Assembly: GCA_910577635.1 (NCBI GenBank) | Contig: CAJTNR010000001.1 | Span: forward strand, 62,001-126,000 | DNA from: an uncultured Vampirovibrio sp. | GTDB lineage: Bacteria; Cyanobacteriota; Vampirovibrionia; Gastranaerophilales; Gastranaerophilaceae | Length of the DNA: 64,000 nucleotides | Direction: 5' to 3' | In this document: piece by piece, positions 33,510 through 42,722 of the stretch | Position numbering within the stretch: the first letter of the stretch is position 1 | How the letters are laid out: every line of letters begins with the position of its first letter | Translations under genes and position numbers: made by a program | The notes under the pieces: generated by a model | Database searches by the model: none | Seen by the model: only the letters and a program-made list of their open reading frames with translations | What the model was told of the DNA's origin: nothing

Positions 33510-34832
33510 ATGGAGCATTTGCATCAGTTTATCCACAATAATGCAATTATAACGTCAGCTATAATTCTTATAATTGCTTATATTTTTATTGCCTGGGAAA
33601 AAATATCAAAAGTAGTTATAGCGCTTCTTGGCGGGTCTTTGACTCTGTTTTTAGGACTATTGGAAACAGAAAAAACACCTTCAACAATTGCCCACTACTT
33701 TACTTCCTATATTGATTTTAATGTAGTATTTTTGCTTGTTTCAATGATGATTATTGTTCATATTGCATCAAAATCAGGCATGTTTACCTGGTTAGCTAAT
33801 GAGATTCTTAAAAAAACCAAGGGAAAACCAAAGCTAATGCTTGCTGCTCTGGCAATTTTTACAGCTGTAGCAAGTGCTTTTCTTGATAATGTTACAACTG
33901 TTATATTAGTCCTGCCTATAACTTTTGCAGCTTGTAAATTGTTAGATATCAATCCGATTCCCTTTTTAATTACAGAAGTTTTTTGTTCTAATATCGGAGG
34001 AACAGCAACTTTAATCGGCGATCCTCCTAATATTATAATCGGCTCTGCTGCCAATTTGAGCTTTATGGACTTTGTAAAAGAATTAACGGGAGTTGTTCTT
34101 GTAATAATGTTTGTTGTAATAGCTCTTATGGTATTTATTTACAGAAAAGAACTTAAATCTTCGGCTGAAAAAATGGAGCTTGTATCGCAAATTGATAATT
34201 CCTCAACAATTACAGATATGGGTTTAGCGATAAGAGCAGGAGTTGTCTTGCTGCTTGTAATTCTTGGTTTTATAACACACGATATAACCCATATTCCGAC
34301 GTTTTTAATTGCAATGATGGGTGCTTCTGTTCTAATGATATTTGAAAAACCGGCTGAAATTCTGGTTGAAGTTGAGTGGAATACAATCTTTTTCTTTGTA
34401 GGTTTGTTTATAATCATTGGTGGTTTAGAAGCCTCAGGCGGTATTGCTCTTATGGCAAAATGGCTTTTAGATGTTACCCAGGGGTCACAGGCTGCTACTT
34501 CAATGATTATTCTATGGGCTTCAGGGATTCTATCTGGAATTATTGATAATATTCCCTACACTGCAACAATGGCGCCTATGATTGGAGCAATTGAAGATTC
34601 AATGGGTCATGTTTATGCTCATCCTCTATGGTGGTCTTTGGCATTGGGTGCTTGTCTTGGCGGTAATATGACAATAATTGGTGCAGCAGCAAATGTTATA
34701 GTATCAGAAAACGCTCATAAGGCAGGGTATCCAATTTCCTTTTTGAAGTTTTTAAAGTATGGTATAATTGTAACTATAATATCTTTATCGATATCAACAG
34801 TATATGTTTATTTTAGATTCTTAGTTAAATAA
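33510..34832 (+). CDS. ArsB/NhaD-family ion transporter, 440 aa
   Basis: Integral membrane transporter of the ion-transporter superfamily (ArsB, NhaD, CitM-like), about 11-12 transmembrane helices. Characteristic stretches are FLDNVTTVILVLPITFAAC, SNIGGTATLIGDPPNIIIG, SGIIDNIPYTATMAPMI and GACLGGNMTIIGAAANVI, forming the two inverted repeats with the re-entrant DN/NIGG motifs. A sodium/proton antiporter is likely, but arsenite or dicarboxylate transport cannot be excluded. AAGGGGA precedes the ATG. Its stop overlaps the ruvB start (TAATG). Confidence 0.88.
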   Translation: MEHLHQFIHNNAIITSAIILIIAYIFIAWEKISKVVIALLGGSLTLFLGLLETEKTPSTIAHYFTSYIDFNVVFLLVSMMIIVHIASKSGMFTWLANEILKKTKGKPKLMLAALAIFTAVASAFLDNVTTVILVLPITFAACKLLDINPIPFLITEVFCSNIGGTATLIGDPPNIIIGSAANLSFMDFVKELTGVVLVIMFVVIALMVFIYRKELKSSAEKMELVSQIDNSSTITDMGLAIRAGVVLLLVILGFITHDITHIPTFLIAMMGASVLMIFEKPAEILVEVEWNTIFFFVGLFIIIGGLEASGGIALMAKWLLDVTQGSQAATSMIILWASGILSGIIDNIPYTATMAPMIGAIEDSMGHVYAHPLWWSLALGACLGGNMTIIGAAANVIVSENAHKAGYPISFLKFLKYGIIVTIISLSISTVYVYFRFLVK

Positions 34833-35899
34833 TGATTATTGAAGATAATAACAATAAAAAAGAAAAAAGCACTCAAAAAAAGGAGAAGAATCCTGATTTG
34901 AGTGCTTCTTCTCTGGCCTTAGAAGAAGGGTATGAAAAAAATATCCGCCCTTTGAACTTTGATGACTATATAGGTCAGAGTTCAATTAAAGAAACTCTTA
35001 AAATTTCAATAGAAGCCTGTAAAAAAAGAAACTCAAGACTTGATCACTTGTTGTTTTACGGTCCTCCGGGACTTGGTAAAACAACTTTAGCTTCGATTAT
35101 TGCAATTGAGCTGGGTTCTTCAATTAGAATCACTTCCGCTCCTTCAATAGAGCGCCCACGTGATATTATAGGGATTCTAATGCAGCTAAAAGAAGGAGAT
35201 GTTTTATTTATCGATGAAATCCATCGGTTGAATAAAATTGCAGAGGAGATTCTCTATCCAGCCATGGAAGACTTTGCGCTTGATTTAACCACAGGAAAAA
35301 GCCAGAGCGCTAAATCAATGAGGATTCCAATTCCTAAGTTTACATTAATTGGTGCAACAACCAAAGCCGGAGCGCTGTCAGGACCCTTGAGAGATAGGTT
35401 TGGAATTATCCACAGGCTGGAGTTTTATACAGTTGAGGAATTGGCAAAAATTGTTCAAAGAACAGCTGGTATACTTGAATTCGAAATCGATAAAGAAGGA
35501 GCTCTTGAAATTGCAAAGCGCTCAAGATGCACTCCTCGTATAGCAAATAGACTTGTTAGAAGAAGCGCTGATTGGGCGATTGTTAAGGGTAACGGTGTTA
35601 TAACCAAAGAAATTGCTTGTTGTGCTCTTAATGCTCTTGATATTGATGAACTTGGTCTGGATGCAGTTGATAGAATGCTGTTAAAGATTATGATAAACTC
35701 TTTTGAAGGCGGTCCTGTAGGAATTGAAACTCTTGCGGTTGCGCTTGGCGAAGACATTCGAACAATTGAAGATGTTTATGAACCATTTTTAATTCAAAAA
35801 GGTTTTATTGCAAGAACTCCAAGGGGAAGAAAAGTTACAAAACTGGCTTATGAGCATTTGGGTTTTAGAATTGACAGTTCTCAAATAAGTTTGTTTTAG
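34832..35899 (+). CDS. ruvB: Holliday junction branch-migration helicase RuvB, 355 aa
   Basis: AAA+ motor of the RuvAB complex. An N-terminal Lys/Glu-rich extension of about 35 residues, then RPLNFDDYIGQ, Walker A YGPPGLGKTTLA, Walker B LFIDEIHRLNK, sensor IGATTKAGALSGPLRDRFG (with arginine finger), and the C-terminal winged helix ending in GFIARTPRGRKVTKLAYEH. Coupled by a one-base overlap to the transporter gene. ruvA and ruvC are elsewhere. Confidence 0.97.
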   Translation: MIIEDNNNKKEKSTQKKEKNPDLSASSLALEEGYEKNIRPLNFDDYIGQSSIKETLKISIEACKKRNSRLDHLLFYGPPGLGKTTLASIIAIELGSSIRITSAPSIERPRDIIGILMQLKEGDVLFIDEIHRLNKIAEEILYPAMEDFALDLTTGKSQSAKSMRIPIPKFTLIGATTKAGALSGPLRDRFGIIHRLEFYTVEELAKIVQRTAGILEFEIDKEGALEIAKRSRCTPRIANRLVRRSADWAIVKGNGVITKEIACCALNALDIDELGLDAVDRMLLKIMINSFEGGPVGIETLAVALGEDIRTIEDVYEPFLIQKGFIARTPRGRKVTKLAYEHLGFRIDSSQISLF

Positions 35900-35917
35900 T
35901 TTTTAATAACCAATATT

Positions 35918-35951
35918 AAAAACTCAAGAAAATTGTTTTTCTTGAGTTTTT
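35918..35951. terminator. Intrinsic terminator after ruvB, between convergent operons
   Basis: A 15-bp perfect stem (35918-35932 with 35937-35951), a 4-nt loop and a terminal T-run on the plus strand. Its left arm is A-rich, so it may also terminate the minus-strand secretion operon ending at 35970. Confidence 0.85.
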
Positions 35952-35969
35952 TGTAGACTATAATATTTT

Positions 35970-37184
35970 TTACTGCTGGTAAGCTGAAAATAAAGGAAGA
36001 TACAAAGCTAAACCCAAGAATCCGACAATTACACCAATAAAGAGCATTAACAAAGGCTCAATTAATTTTGTAAAGGCATCAATAACAGCATCCAGTTTTT
36101 TATCAATGAAATTAACACAGTGGAACAAAGAATCCCCTAAACGACCTGATTGCTCACCTGTTGCTATCATAAAAGTCATCATTGTAGGTACTTGATGAAC
36201 GTTTTTTAGTGCAATAGATAAATGCATACCCTGCTGAACCTTAGTAGCAGCTTTCATAATTGAGTTTTGAAGTACAAAATTATCCATTGTTAAGTTTGCT
36301 AAAAACAGGCAATCTACAATAGGAATACCTGCTTCATAGGAAACTTGAAGCACCGCTATGAAGTTTGAAAAATTAGAATACTTAAACAAGTCGGATAACA
36401 TTGGCAGTCTAAGCACAAAACCATCAACAGCCTTTCTTACTACCGGTTGTTTATAAGCATACATTATAGCAAAAATACTAAATGCAACTACTCCGATACA
36501 CAAATACCAGAATTTTTGGATAAAATTACCCATATTAATACAAGCCTTGGTTATCCAGGGCAAATCTTTTCCTAGTTGAGAAAACATTTCTTCAAAAGCA
36601 GGAAAGACAAATACTAACATAACTACAATTGCCACAATTGCAAGAAGAATAACTATACCAGGATAAATTAAAGCCCCGATTACTTTCCCTTTTGTAGCAT
36701 CTTGTTTTTTAAGCAAATCTAACATACGAAGCAAGGTTTTATCCAGCTCCCCGGAATCTTCCCCGGCTTTAACCAGACCTACATATACTTTTCCAAAGAT
36801 ATCTCTGTATCTTTCTAAGGTTTCACCTAAAGTCAACCCGCCGATAATTTGCTTTCTAAATTCATGGGTCATTGTGCGGATTCTTGCTGAATCTGAGTTT
36901 TGTTCAACGAACAATAAAGATTCAACAATAGGAATCCCTGTTGAAGTTAAGATTTCAAGAGTTGAGGTAAAGTCGATTTTTTCTCTTAAACTTAAGGAAC
37001 TTATTCTTGCCCTGCCGTTTTTTCCTCTTTTTGTTTGCTTACCAGCATCAGCATCAACAACAGAAGTTGGAATAAGGTTCATATCCTTAATCTTTCTTCT
37101 TGCTTCGGCAATGTTTATTGCTTCAACTCTGCCTGTTACCAGAATTTTATTATTCTTTAATGCGTTATATAAAAATATTCCCAT
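35970..37184 (-). CDS. Type II secretion/type IV pilus inner-membrane platform protein (PilC/GspF), 404 aa
   Basis: Platform protein that couples the assembly ATPase to pilin polymerisation. It has two GspF domains: the first with LREKIDFTSTLEILTSTGIPIVESL and LVKAGEDSGELDKTLLRMLD, the second with SNFIAVLQVSYEAGIPIVDCL and IATGEQSGRLGDSL. Three transmembrane helices (about 160-190, 210-235 and at the C-terminus). The N-terminal GRVEAINIAEARRKIKDMNL is the usual GspF head. It is coupled (TAATG) to the upstream ATPase gene. Confidence 0.93.
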   Translation of the reverse strand: MGIFLYNALKNNKILVTGRVEAINIAEARRKIKDMNLIPTSVVDADAGKQTKRGKNGRARISSLSLREKIDFTSTLEILTSTGIPIVESLLFVEQNSDSARIRTMTHEFRKQIIGGLTLGETLERYRDIFGKVYVGLVKAGEDSGELDKTLLRMLDLLKKQDATKGKVIGALIYPGIVILLAIVAIVVMLVFVFPAFEEMFSQLGKDLPWITKACINMGNFIQKFWYLCIGVVAFSIFAIMYAYKQPVVRKAVDGFVLRLPMLSDLFKYSNFSNFIAVLQVSYEAGIPIVDCLFLANLTMDNFVLQNSIMKAATKVQQGMHLSIALKNVHQVPTMMTFMIATGEQSGRLGDSLFHCVNFIDKKLDAVIDAFTKLIEPLLMLFIGVIVGFLGLALYLPLFSAYQQ

Positions 37185-39448
37185 TATTGATCACCTACCA
37201 GACCCAGTATTCTTACTTGTTCGCTGATTGATGTATTGCCCTCTAGAATATGTCTTAGACAAGACATTCTTAAGGTTTTCATCCCATTTCTAATTGCATA
37301 ATCTTCCAATTCAACATCATGAGCATGCTGGGCTATCATTTTTCTTATTTCTCTATTAACAACAAGAACTTCCAAAACTGCCAGACGACCAAGGAAGCCA
37401 GTGTTTTTGCAATGCGGGCATCCACGTGGTTTGTATATTTTTGTTTTTGTTAATTTTTGGATTTCAACAGGATCCATTAGTATTTGCCTTGCTTCATCGT
37501 GTGTTGGATAATATGCTTCTTTGCAATTGGGGCATAATTTTTTAACAAGACGTTGAGCAATGATTCCTGAAATTGTAGAAGATATCAAATAATCTTTAGC
37601 ACCCATTTCAATTAAACGGGTAATTGTAGCAGCTGCAGAGTTTGTGTGGACTGTGGATAAAACCAAGTGACCTGTCAGGGATGCTGAAATTGCAACTTCT
37701 AAAGTTTCGTAGTCACGGATCTCACCAACCAGAATTGTATCAGGGTCTTGTCTTAATATTGCACGAAGAGAATTAGCAAAAGTAATACCAGCTTTTGGAT
37801 TTATTGCCGATTGATTGATTCCTTCGAGTCTAATTTCTATAGGATCTTCGATTGTGGTAATGTTTGTCGAATCCGAATTTAAGTATCTTAGAAGCGCATA
37901 AAGAGTTGTTGTTTTACCTGAACCAGTCGGACCGGTTGCCAGGATAATACCGTTAGGAGAAGAAACCAGATATTTAATTTTTTTAAGATCTTCTTCTGAT
38001 GCTCCTACCACTTCAATTATATCTGCTTTTGCTTCTTTTGCATCTAATTGGGGCGCAAGAACACGAATTACCATTTTTTCGCGACCAGCTACAGGCAAAG
38101 TGTTTATACGAAAATCCCTTGCTTTATTTTTATATTTTAAAGTAAAGGAACCGTCTTGAGCACGTCTGTGCTCAGCAATATTCATTTTAGATAATACTTT
38201 AAATCTTGAAATTATAGAACTATCAACCTTAGGAGGAATAGTTAATACTTCTTTTAAAGAACCATCTATTCTCAAACGTACACGATAGCCTATGGTTAAA
38301 GGTTCAATATGAATATCAGATGCACGTCTATCTATTGCCATTGTGATAATTTTATTAGCTAATTGTGATACGGCTCCATCGGCATCTTGTACTTCTTGTT
38401 CAACTTGCTGCCAGAGTTCTGAATCCTGGGTGCTTGCTTCAAGATTGTCTTCCTCATCAATTTGCTGCAGAAGCTCCTCAGTATCCATTTTATCCATATT
38501 GTAGTAGGTGTCAATAAAATTCTCGAACTCAAGGTGAGTAACAAGCATTATTGTTGGTTTTAAACCTGTTTGATAAATAATTTCATTAATAACTTGTTTA
38601 TCATTAGGATTAACCATACCTACAACAAGGGTTTTATCAGTCATACTAAGAGGTATAACTTTGTTAAGCTTTACAAATTCTTCTGGAAGGATTGAAATTG
38701 CAGTAGGAAGAGCTTTTAGCTGTTCTGCTGTTGCATATTTTAATCCCATCTGAGCACCCAATGCTTCTTTGATATCTTTAATGGTTACAATACCCATTTT
38801 AACAAGAATCGAACCAAGAGGAACTCCTTGAGATTTGCTTTCTATAAGGGCAGCTTCCAGCTGACTTTCATCTATAAGTTTTTCTTCAAGCAGAATTTCG
38901 CCGAGTTTTTTAGTTTGCGGAGCTTTAATTTGACTAATGTCAATAGTTGCCCCTTTTCGGGTGGTTGAATAATTTACTTCTTCTAAGGTAAGATCGTTTT
39001 CTTCCTTTGGAAATATATTCTCATCTGTATCGCTGTACTCAGGCAGAATATCATCCAAATCAACACTTAAGGATAAATTATTATCAAGTGAAAAGCCTTC
39101 TTTAAAGGTTTCATTATCTAATGAAACCTTTGGGCTTTGATCCTTTTCTAAGAATGTATCAGGAGATATTCTTCCAAATTTAGCCGAGAAAGTTTTTAAA
39201 AAGGCATTGAATAACAATTCAAAATTGTCTTTTGTAAGATATATAAACTCTAGTTTATTGTCAATTATTGTACCTATATACTCAGTTATTTTTGCTTTGT
39301 CTGAACTTGAGTATATGGCCGCAAAGAAAATATTGTTTTGTATATTTATTGGTACAAAAGATAATTCCTTCGCTATTGAGAGTTCAAATTTATCTGCTAA
39401 ATTGAAATTTATTTTATTTATTAGTTTTGTAATTAAATTGTTATCCAT
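37184..39448 (-). CDS. Type II secretion/type IV pilus assembly ATPase (GspE/PilB), 754 aa
   Basis: Hexameric cytoplasmic ATPase powering pilus or pseudopilus assembly. A less conserved N-terminal 175 residues, then a MshEN/GspE-N domain (LGEILLEEKLIDESQLEAAL), the Asp-box region RASDIHIEPL, Walker A GPTGSGKTTTLYALL, Walker B region DPDTILVGEIRDYET, the His box GHLVLSTVHTNSAA, and a tetracysteine zinc site (CPNC and CPHC). The zinc site and extra N-domain fit PilB/GspE rather than the retraction ATPase PilT. No pilT is in the window. Confidence 0.95.
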   Translation of the reverse strand: MDNNLITKLINKINFNLADKFELSIAKELSFVPINIQNNIFFAAIYSSSDKAKITEYIGTIIDNKLEFIYLTKDNFELLFNAFLKTFSAKFGRISPDTFLEKDQSPKVSLDNETFKEGFSLDNNLSLSVDLDDILPEYSDTDENIFPKEENDLTLEEVNYSTTRKGATIDISQIKAPQTKKLGEILLEEKLIDESQLEAALIESKSQGVPLGSILVKMGIVTIKDIKEALGAQMGLKYATAEQLKALPTAISILPEEFVKLNKVIPLSMTDKTLVVGMVNPNDKQVINEIIYQTGLKPTIMLVTHLEFENFIDTYYNMDKMDTEELLQQIDEEDNLEASTQDSELWQQVEQEVQDADGAVSQLANKIITMAIDRRASDIHIEPLTIGYRVRLRIDGSLKEVLTIPPKVDSSIISRFKVLSKMNIAEHRRAQDGSFTLKYKNKARDFRINTLPVAGREKMVIRVLAPQLDAKEAKADIIEVVGASEEDLKKIKYLVSSPNGIILATGPTGSGKTTTLYALLRYLNSDSTNITTIEDPIEIRLEGINQSAINPKAGITFANSLRAILRQDPDTILVGEIRDYETLEVAISASLTGHLVLSTVHTNSAAATITRLIEMGAKDYLISSTISGIIAQRLVKKLCPNCKEAYYPTHDEARQILMDPVEIQKLTKTKIYKPRGCPHCKNTGFLGRLAVLEVLVVNREIRKMIAQHAHDVELEDYAIRNGMKTLRMSCLRHILEGNTSISEQVRILGLVGDQ

Positions 39449-39456
39449 AGTTTTTA

Positions 39457-41361
39457 TTATAAGTTATATATTTTATCTTCTTCTGCTATATCTTGAGTAT
39501 CTTTTACAATGTGTGGTGTTACAACAATAACCAATTCTTCTCTTGATTTACTGCTTGAATTTCCTCTAAAGAAAGCACCGATAAAGGGAAGATCTGACAG
39601 TAAAGGCATTTTCTTAACTGATTGTGATTCGTTTTCTTTGATTAAACCAGCCAGTACAAGAGTTTCTCCGTCTTTAATTCTGATATTTTTCAATTCTAAA
39701 TCACGTCTTTGTAATAATGTTGCTGCAAGTTCTTGTTGACCCGCGTCGTTTGTTGCATATACTTGCTGCTTAATTGTTGCAAACTCAGGTGAAATATTCA
39801 TTGAAACATATCCATCAGGAGAGATAAAAGGAGTGATTTCAATCAACAAGCCTTCGTCTGAGCCAATATCATATGTTCTTTGAGTAGCGCTTGTAACAGT
39901 ATCTGAACCTTGTAGAATTTGACTTGTAACTGATTTTACATAGTCACTTGTCATATCAATTGTTGCTTTTTTGCCATTTGTAACCATTAATTTAGGATTG
40001 GTTAATACGCGGCCATTTCCGTTTTCAACAAGGTATTGAAGAGTATATGTTAAAGCTTTATTATTTGACTTAGTGATATATGTTGTTTCACTTGTAACAG
40101 TTTCTGTTTCTCCATTGTTTGTAGTTTTTGTAATGGCTTGAGGGAAGCTGTCACCCCAGATAAAGAATGGTGATACAGAACTTGTTGATAAGCCGTTACT
40201 TGGGCTGAATCCAAGTGAAATAAACGGAGTCCATAAATTCCACTCATTAGAGAATTCTTTTGATCCTGTTTCGTTAAGTTCAATAACTGACAGTTCGATA
40301 TAAGCCATAAGTTGTTTTTTATCGTGTTCTTTAATGAATTCTTTAATAATTTCAGCTTGTTCAACTGATCCGCCTGAAGTTCCAACTTTACCAAGTTCAG
40401 GGAAGTAAGTAACAGTTAAAGGAGTAGCTTTAAAGGATGATAAGTTATCTTCATCGCTTGAGTTGTTGCTAAACTCATCACTTGTATCGCGACAAGCAAC
40501 TACGCCTCCTCCTAAAGTAACTTCTGTGTCATCTGAATCAGAAGAATTTGTTCTTTCTTCTGATTTTCTATCTCCTTCATTACCTGATTTGTAGAATAGA
40601 GAATCGCAGATTAAAGTTGCCATTTCTTTAGGTGTAGTATGATTAACCTTGAAATTATTAATCAATGGTTTAGTATCTAAAACGGGCAATATTCTTTTTA
40701 TTGCATTAACATCTGCATTAGAGCCAAAAACAATTATTTGGTTTGTTCTTGGGTTTGCTGTAACTATAGGACGATTTGAAAGTCCAAATATGTCTGATTT
40801 GAATATATTTTTATTCAAAAATTCTGCAACACTTTCTGAGTTTACATATTTGATAGGAATACTTGTCATATTCTGTCTTGTAAAGCCTGCTTTTTTGTAT
40901 GATTCTAAAGTCATAACTGTTAAACAGTTGTTTTCAAACAGGTAAGTTAGTTGAGATGATTTAAATATAATCATAAAAGCGTCATTAATATTTATATTAT
41001 TTAAATCTAATGTAATTTTACCTTCAACTGATTCATCAAAAGCAATGTTTACTTTAGCTTTATCAGCAAGCATTCTAAGTGCTTGTCTGATATCTGAATC
41101 TCTTAATGACATGTTGATCTTAGCTTTTGAATTTGTTATAGTCGGAGCTGAATCAAGCTTGAAAGTTGATTCTATAGCTCTGGCATCTAGTGAATTCAAG
41201 TTTAATATACTGCCAGAATCAGCTGTTTGATACATATAAGAACTTGTATCTGTGTAAGAAAGTTTGTTATTTTCATACCCGAAAACCGTTTGTGTTAATA
41301 GCGTTAAACTTAATAAAGTTAAACAAGTTTTAGCTATTTTGTTCGGTCTAAAATTTTGCAT
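39457..41361 (-). CDS. Secretin (PilQ/GspD family), 634 aa
   Basis: Outer-membrane channel. A signal-peptide-like N-terminus (KTCLTLLSLTLLTQTVFG) is followed by an STN/N0 domain (LRDSDIRQALRMLADKAKVN), N-domains (IPIKYVNSESVAEFL, RTNQIIVFGSNADVNAI), a Ser/Asp-rich insertion near 265-300, and the secretin barrel: LLIEITPFISPDGYVSMNI, LKNIRIKDGETLVLAGLI and PLLSDLPFIGAFF. Its C-terminus lacks a recognisable pilotin-binding S-domain. The ribosome site AGGAGAAG precedes the ATG. Located between the PilP-like gene and the ATPase gene. Confidence 0.93.
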   Translation of the reverse strand: MQNFRPNKIAKTCLTLLSLTLLTQTVFGYENNKLSYTDTSSYMYQTADSGSILNLNSLDARAIESTFKLDSAPTITNSKAKINMSLRDSDIRQALRMLADKAKVNIAFDESVEGKITLDLNNININDAFMIIFKSSQLTYLFENNCLTVMTLESYKKAGFTRQNMTSIPIKYVNSESVAEFLNKNIFKSDIFGLSNRPIVTANPRTNQIIVFGSNADVNAIKRILPVLDTKPLINNFKVNHTTPKEMATLICDSLFYKSGNEGDRKSEERTNSSDSDDTEVTLGGGVVACRDTSDEFSNNSSDEDNLSSFKATPLTVTYFPELGKVGTSGGSVEQAEIIKEFIKEHDKKQLMAYIELSVIELNETGSKEFSNEWNLWTPFISLGFSPSNGLSTSSVSPFFIWGDSFPQAITKTTNNGETETVTSETTYITKSNNKALTYTLQYLVENGNGRVLTNPKLMVTNGKKATIDMTSDYVKSVTSQILQGSDTVTSATQRTYDIGSDEGLLIEITPFISPDGYVSMNISPEFATIKQQVYATNDAGQQELAATLLQRRDLELKNIRIKDGETLVLAGLIKENESQSVKKMPLLSDLPFIGAFFRGNSSSKSREELVIVVTPHIVKDTQDIAEEDKIYNL

Positions 41362-41400
41362 TTATTCTTCTCCTAGATTTAATAATTTATCAATATTTTC

Positions 41401-42633
41401 TTATTCTGGAATTACTTCAATATCATCTTCTGAAGTATATTTCTTATAAAAATCTTTGCTGTTGTTTGCGCCATCTTTTGTAATTAGTTGATATTGTCTT
41501 ACATTTCCTTGTTTAGTAGGAATATAAGCTGTATTTCCATAGAAAGAGGAAATTTTAAACTCTTCTCCTATGTTTGCTTTGTAGATATTCTTACCCAGTG
41601 CAATTTTAACACCGCTTCTTGTAATATCAACTATACGATAATCATCTAATTTGTCGCCTTTTTGAACAAAGTAGTCATTATCTTCAAGTGTTATAATAGC
41701 ACTTGGTTTAACATCATCGTACATGATACCGGAAACTGCAATTTTCAATAGTTTTTTAGCTGTTTCATCAATTTCACCATATTTTTCAGGTGCTTGAGGA
41801 ATTCCTGATATGCTGTAGTCAACACCACTTTGCTGTACAACATCTACTGCAACATATTTCTCTAAAGGCATAAAAGGATTAACTCTTCCTGCAGAGTCTA
41901 CATCAATTGTACCTTTCTTTTCCGGAGTATCGGGTTTAATTGAGCTGATTTCTTCTTCGTTTATAACAGGAATTGCTTCTTGTTGAATTTCTTGTATGTT
42001 TTCTTGTACTGTATCTTCATAGTTTTGTTGTGTATTTTCAATTATCGACTTGTTTTTTGCCAATAATGAATTCTTTACATTATCAATAGCAAAATAACTT
42101 CCAACTACTATTAGAGTTCCAAGGGCAACTGCAATTGCAACAGGACCCATTGAGCCTTTTTTAGAGATTTTTGCATTTGGTCTAAAAGGAATTTCTTCCT
42201 CATCTGAAACATCATCTTTTTGGTGTTCTTGACCTTCTTGCTCAATGTTTAAATCTTTAAGCTGTTGTTCTAAGTCAAATTCTTCTTCTGGTTCTTGAGA
42301 AGAATTGTTGTTTGATGGTGTTCCAAAAGCATCAAAAGCTCTTTGTCTTGATGATGTGTCGTCTTCGTTTAGAATGCGTGCTAATTCTGCATCATCAACA
42401 TCATCATCTTCGCTTTCATCAACAAATTTTAACTCTTCATCTAAATTAGAAGAAGCAAAATCGGATATGTCATCGGCATTGTTTAATGCACTTTGCTCTT
42501 CAGCTGCAGATTTGATAGAAATTAAATCGTCTGCATCATTACCGAGAATATCCCCGAATGAATCGTTGTCCTGAAATAAATCCACATCGGGATTGTTGTT
42601 ACCTATGATATCTTTTTCATCTTCAAAAAACAT
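41401..42633 (-). CDS. Bitopic PilP/GspC-like secretion alignment protein, 410 aa
   Basis: Residues 1-150 are very acidic and probably disordered and cytoplasmic; one transmembrane helix lies at about 163-183 (GPVAIAVALGTLIVVGSYF). The periplasmic part has a Glu/Gln linker, then GRVNPFMPLEKY (the NPF motif typical of PilP) and a beta-rich HR-type domain (AVSGIMYDDVKPSAIITLEDNDYFVQKGDKL to the end). In known systems PilP/GspC links the inner-membrane complex to secretin. The long acidic cytoplasmic head is unusual. First gene of the secretion operon. Confidence 0.7.
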   Translation of the reverse strand: MFFEDEKDIIGNNNPDVDLFQDNDSFGDILGNDADDLISIKSAAEEQSALNNADDISDFASSNLDEELKFVDESEDDDVDDAELARILNEDDTSSRQRAFDAFGTPSNNNSSQEPEEEFDLEQQLKDLNIEQEGQEHQKDDVSDEEEIPFRPNAKISKKGSMGPVAIAVALGTLIVVGSYFAIDNVKNSLLAKNKSIIENTQQNYEDTVQENIQEIQQEAIPVINEEEISSIKPDTPEKKGTIDVDSAGRVNPFMPLEKYVAVDVVQQSGVDYSISGIPQAPEKYGEIDETAKKLLKIAVSGIMYDDVKPSAIITLEDNDYFVQKGDKLDDYRIVDITRSGVKIALGKNIYKANIGEEFKISSFYGNTAYIPTKQGNVRQYQLITKDGANNSKDFYKKYTSEDDIEVIPE

Positions 42634-42687
42634 TTGTCTATAAACTCTTATTCTATATACTAATTAACTACTATACTTTTTTATTTT

Positions 42688-42715
42688 AGTTTACTATGAC
42701 TTTTCAATTTGTCAA
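42688..42715 (-). promoter_or_regulatory. Candidate promoter of the pilus/secretion operon
   Basis: A perfect -35 TTGACA (42710-42715, minus strand) is followed after 16 nt by TAAACT (42688-42693), 4 of 6 matches to TATAAT. The leader to the ATG at 42633 would be about 50 nt. Confidence 0.4.
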
Positions 42716-42722
42716 AGTAATT

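Noticed and set aside
40050..40394. 114-residue minus-strand frame inside the secretin gene
   Set aside because: Out-of-frame shadow within a well-supported secretin; no ribosome site or domain.
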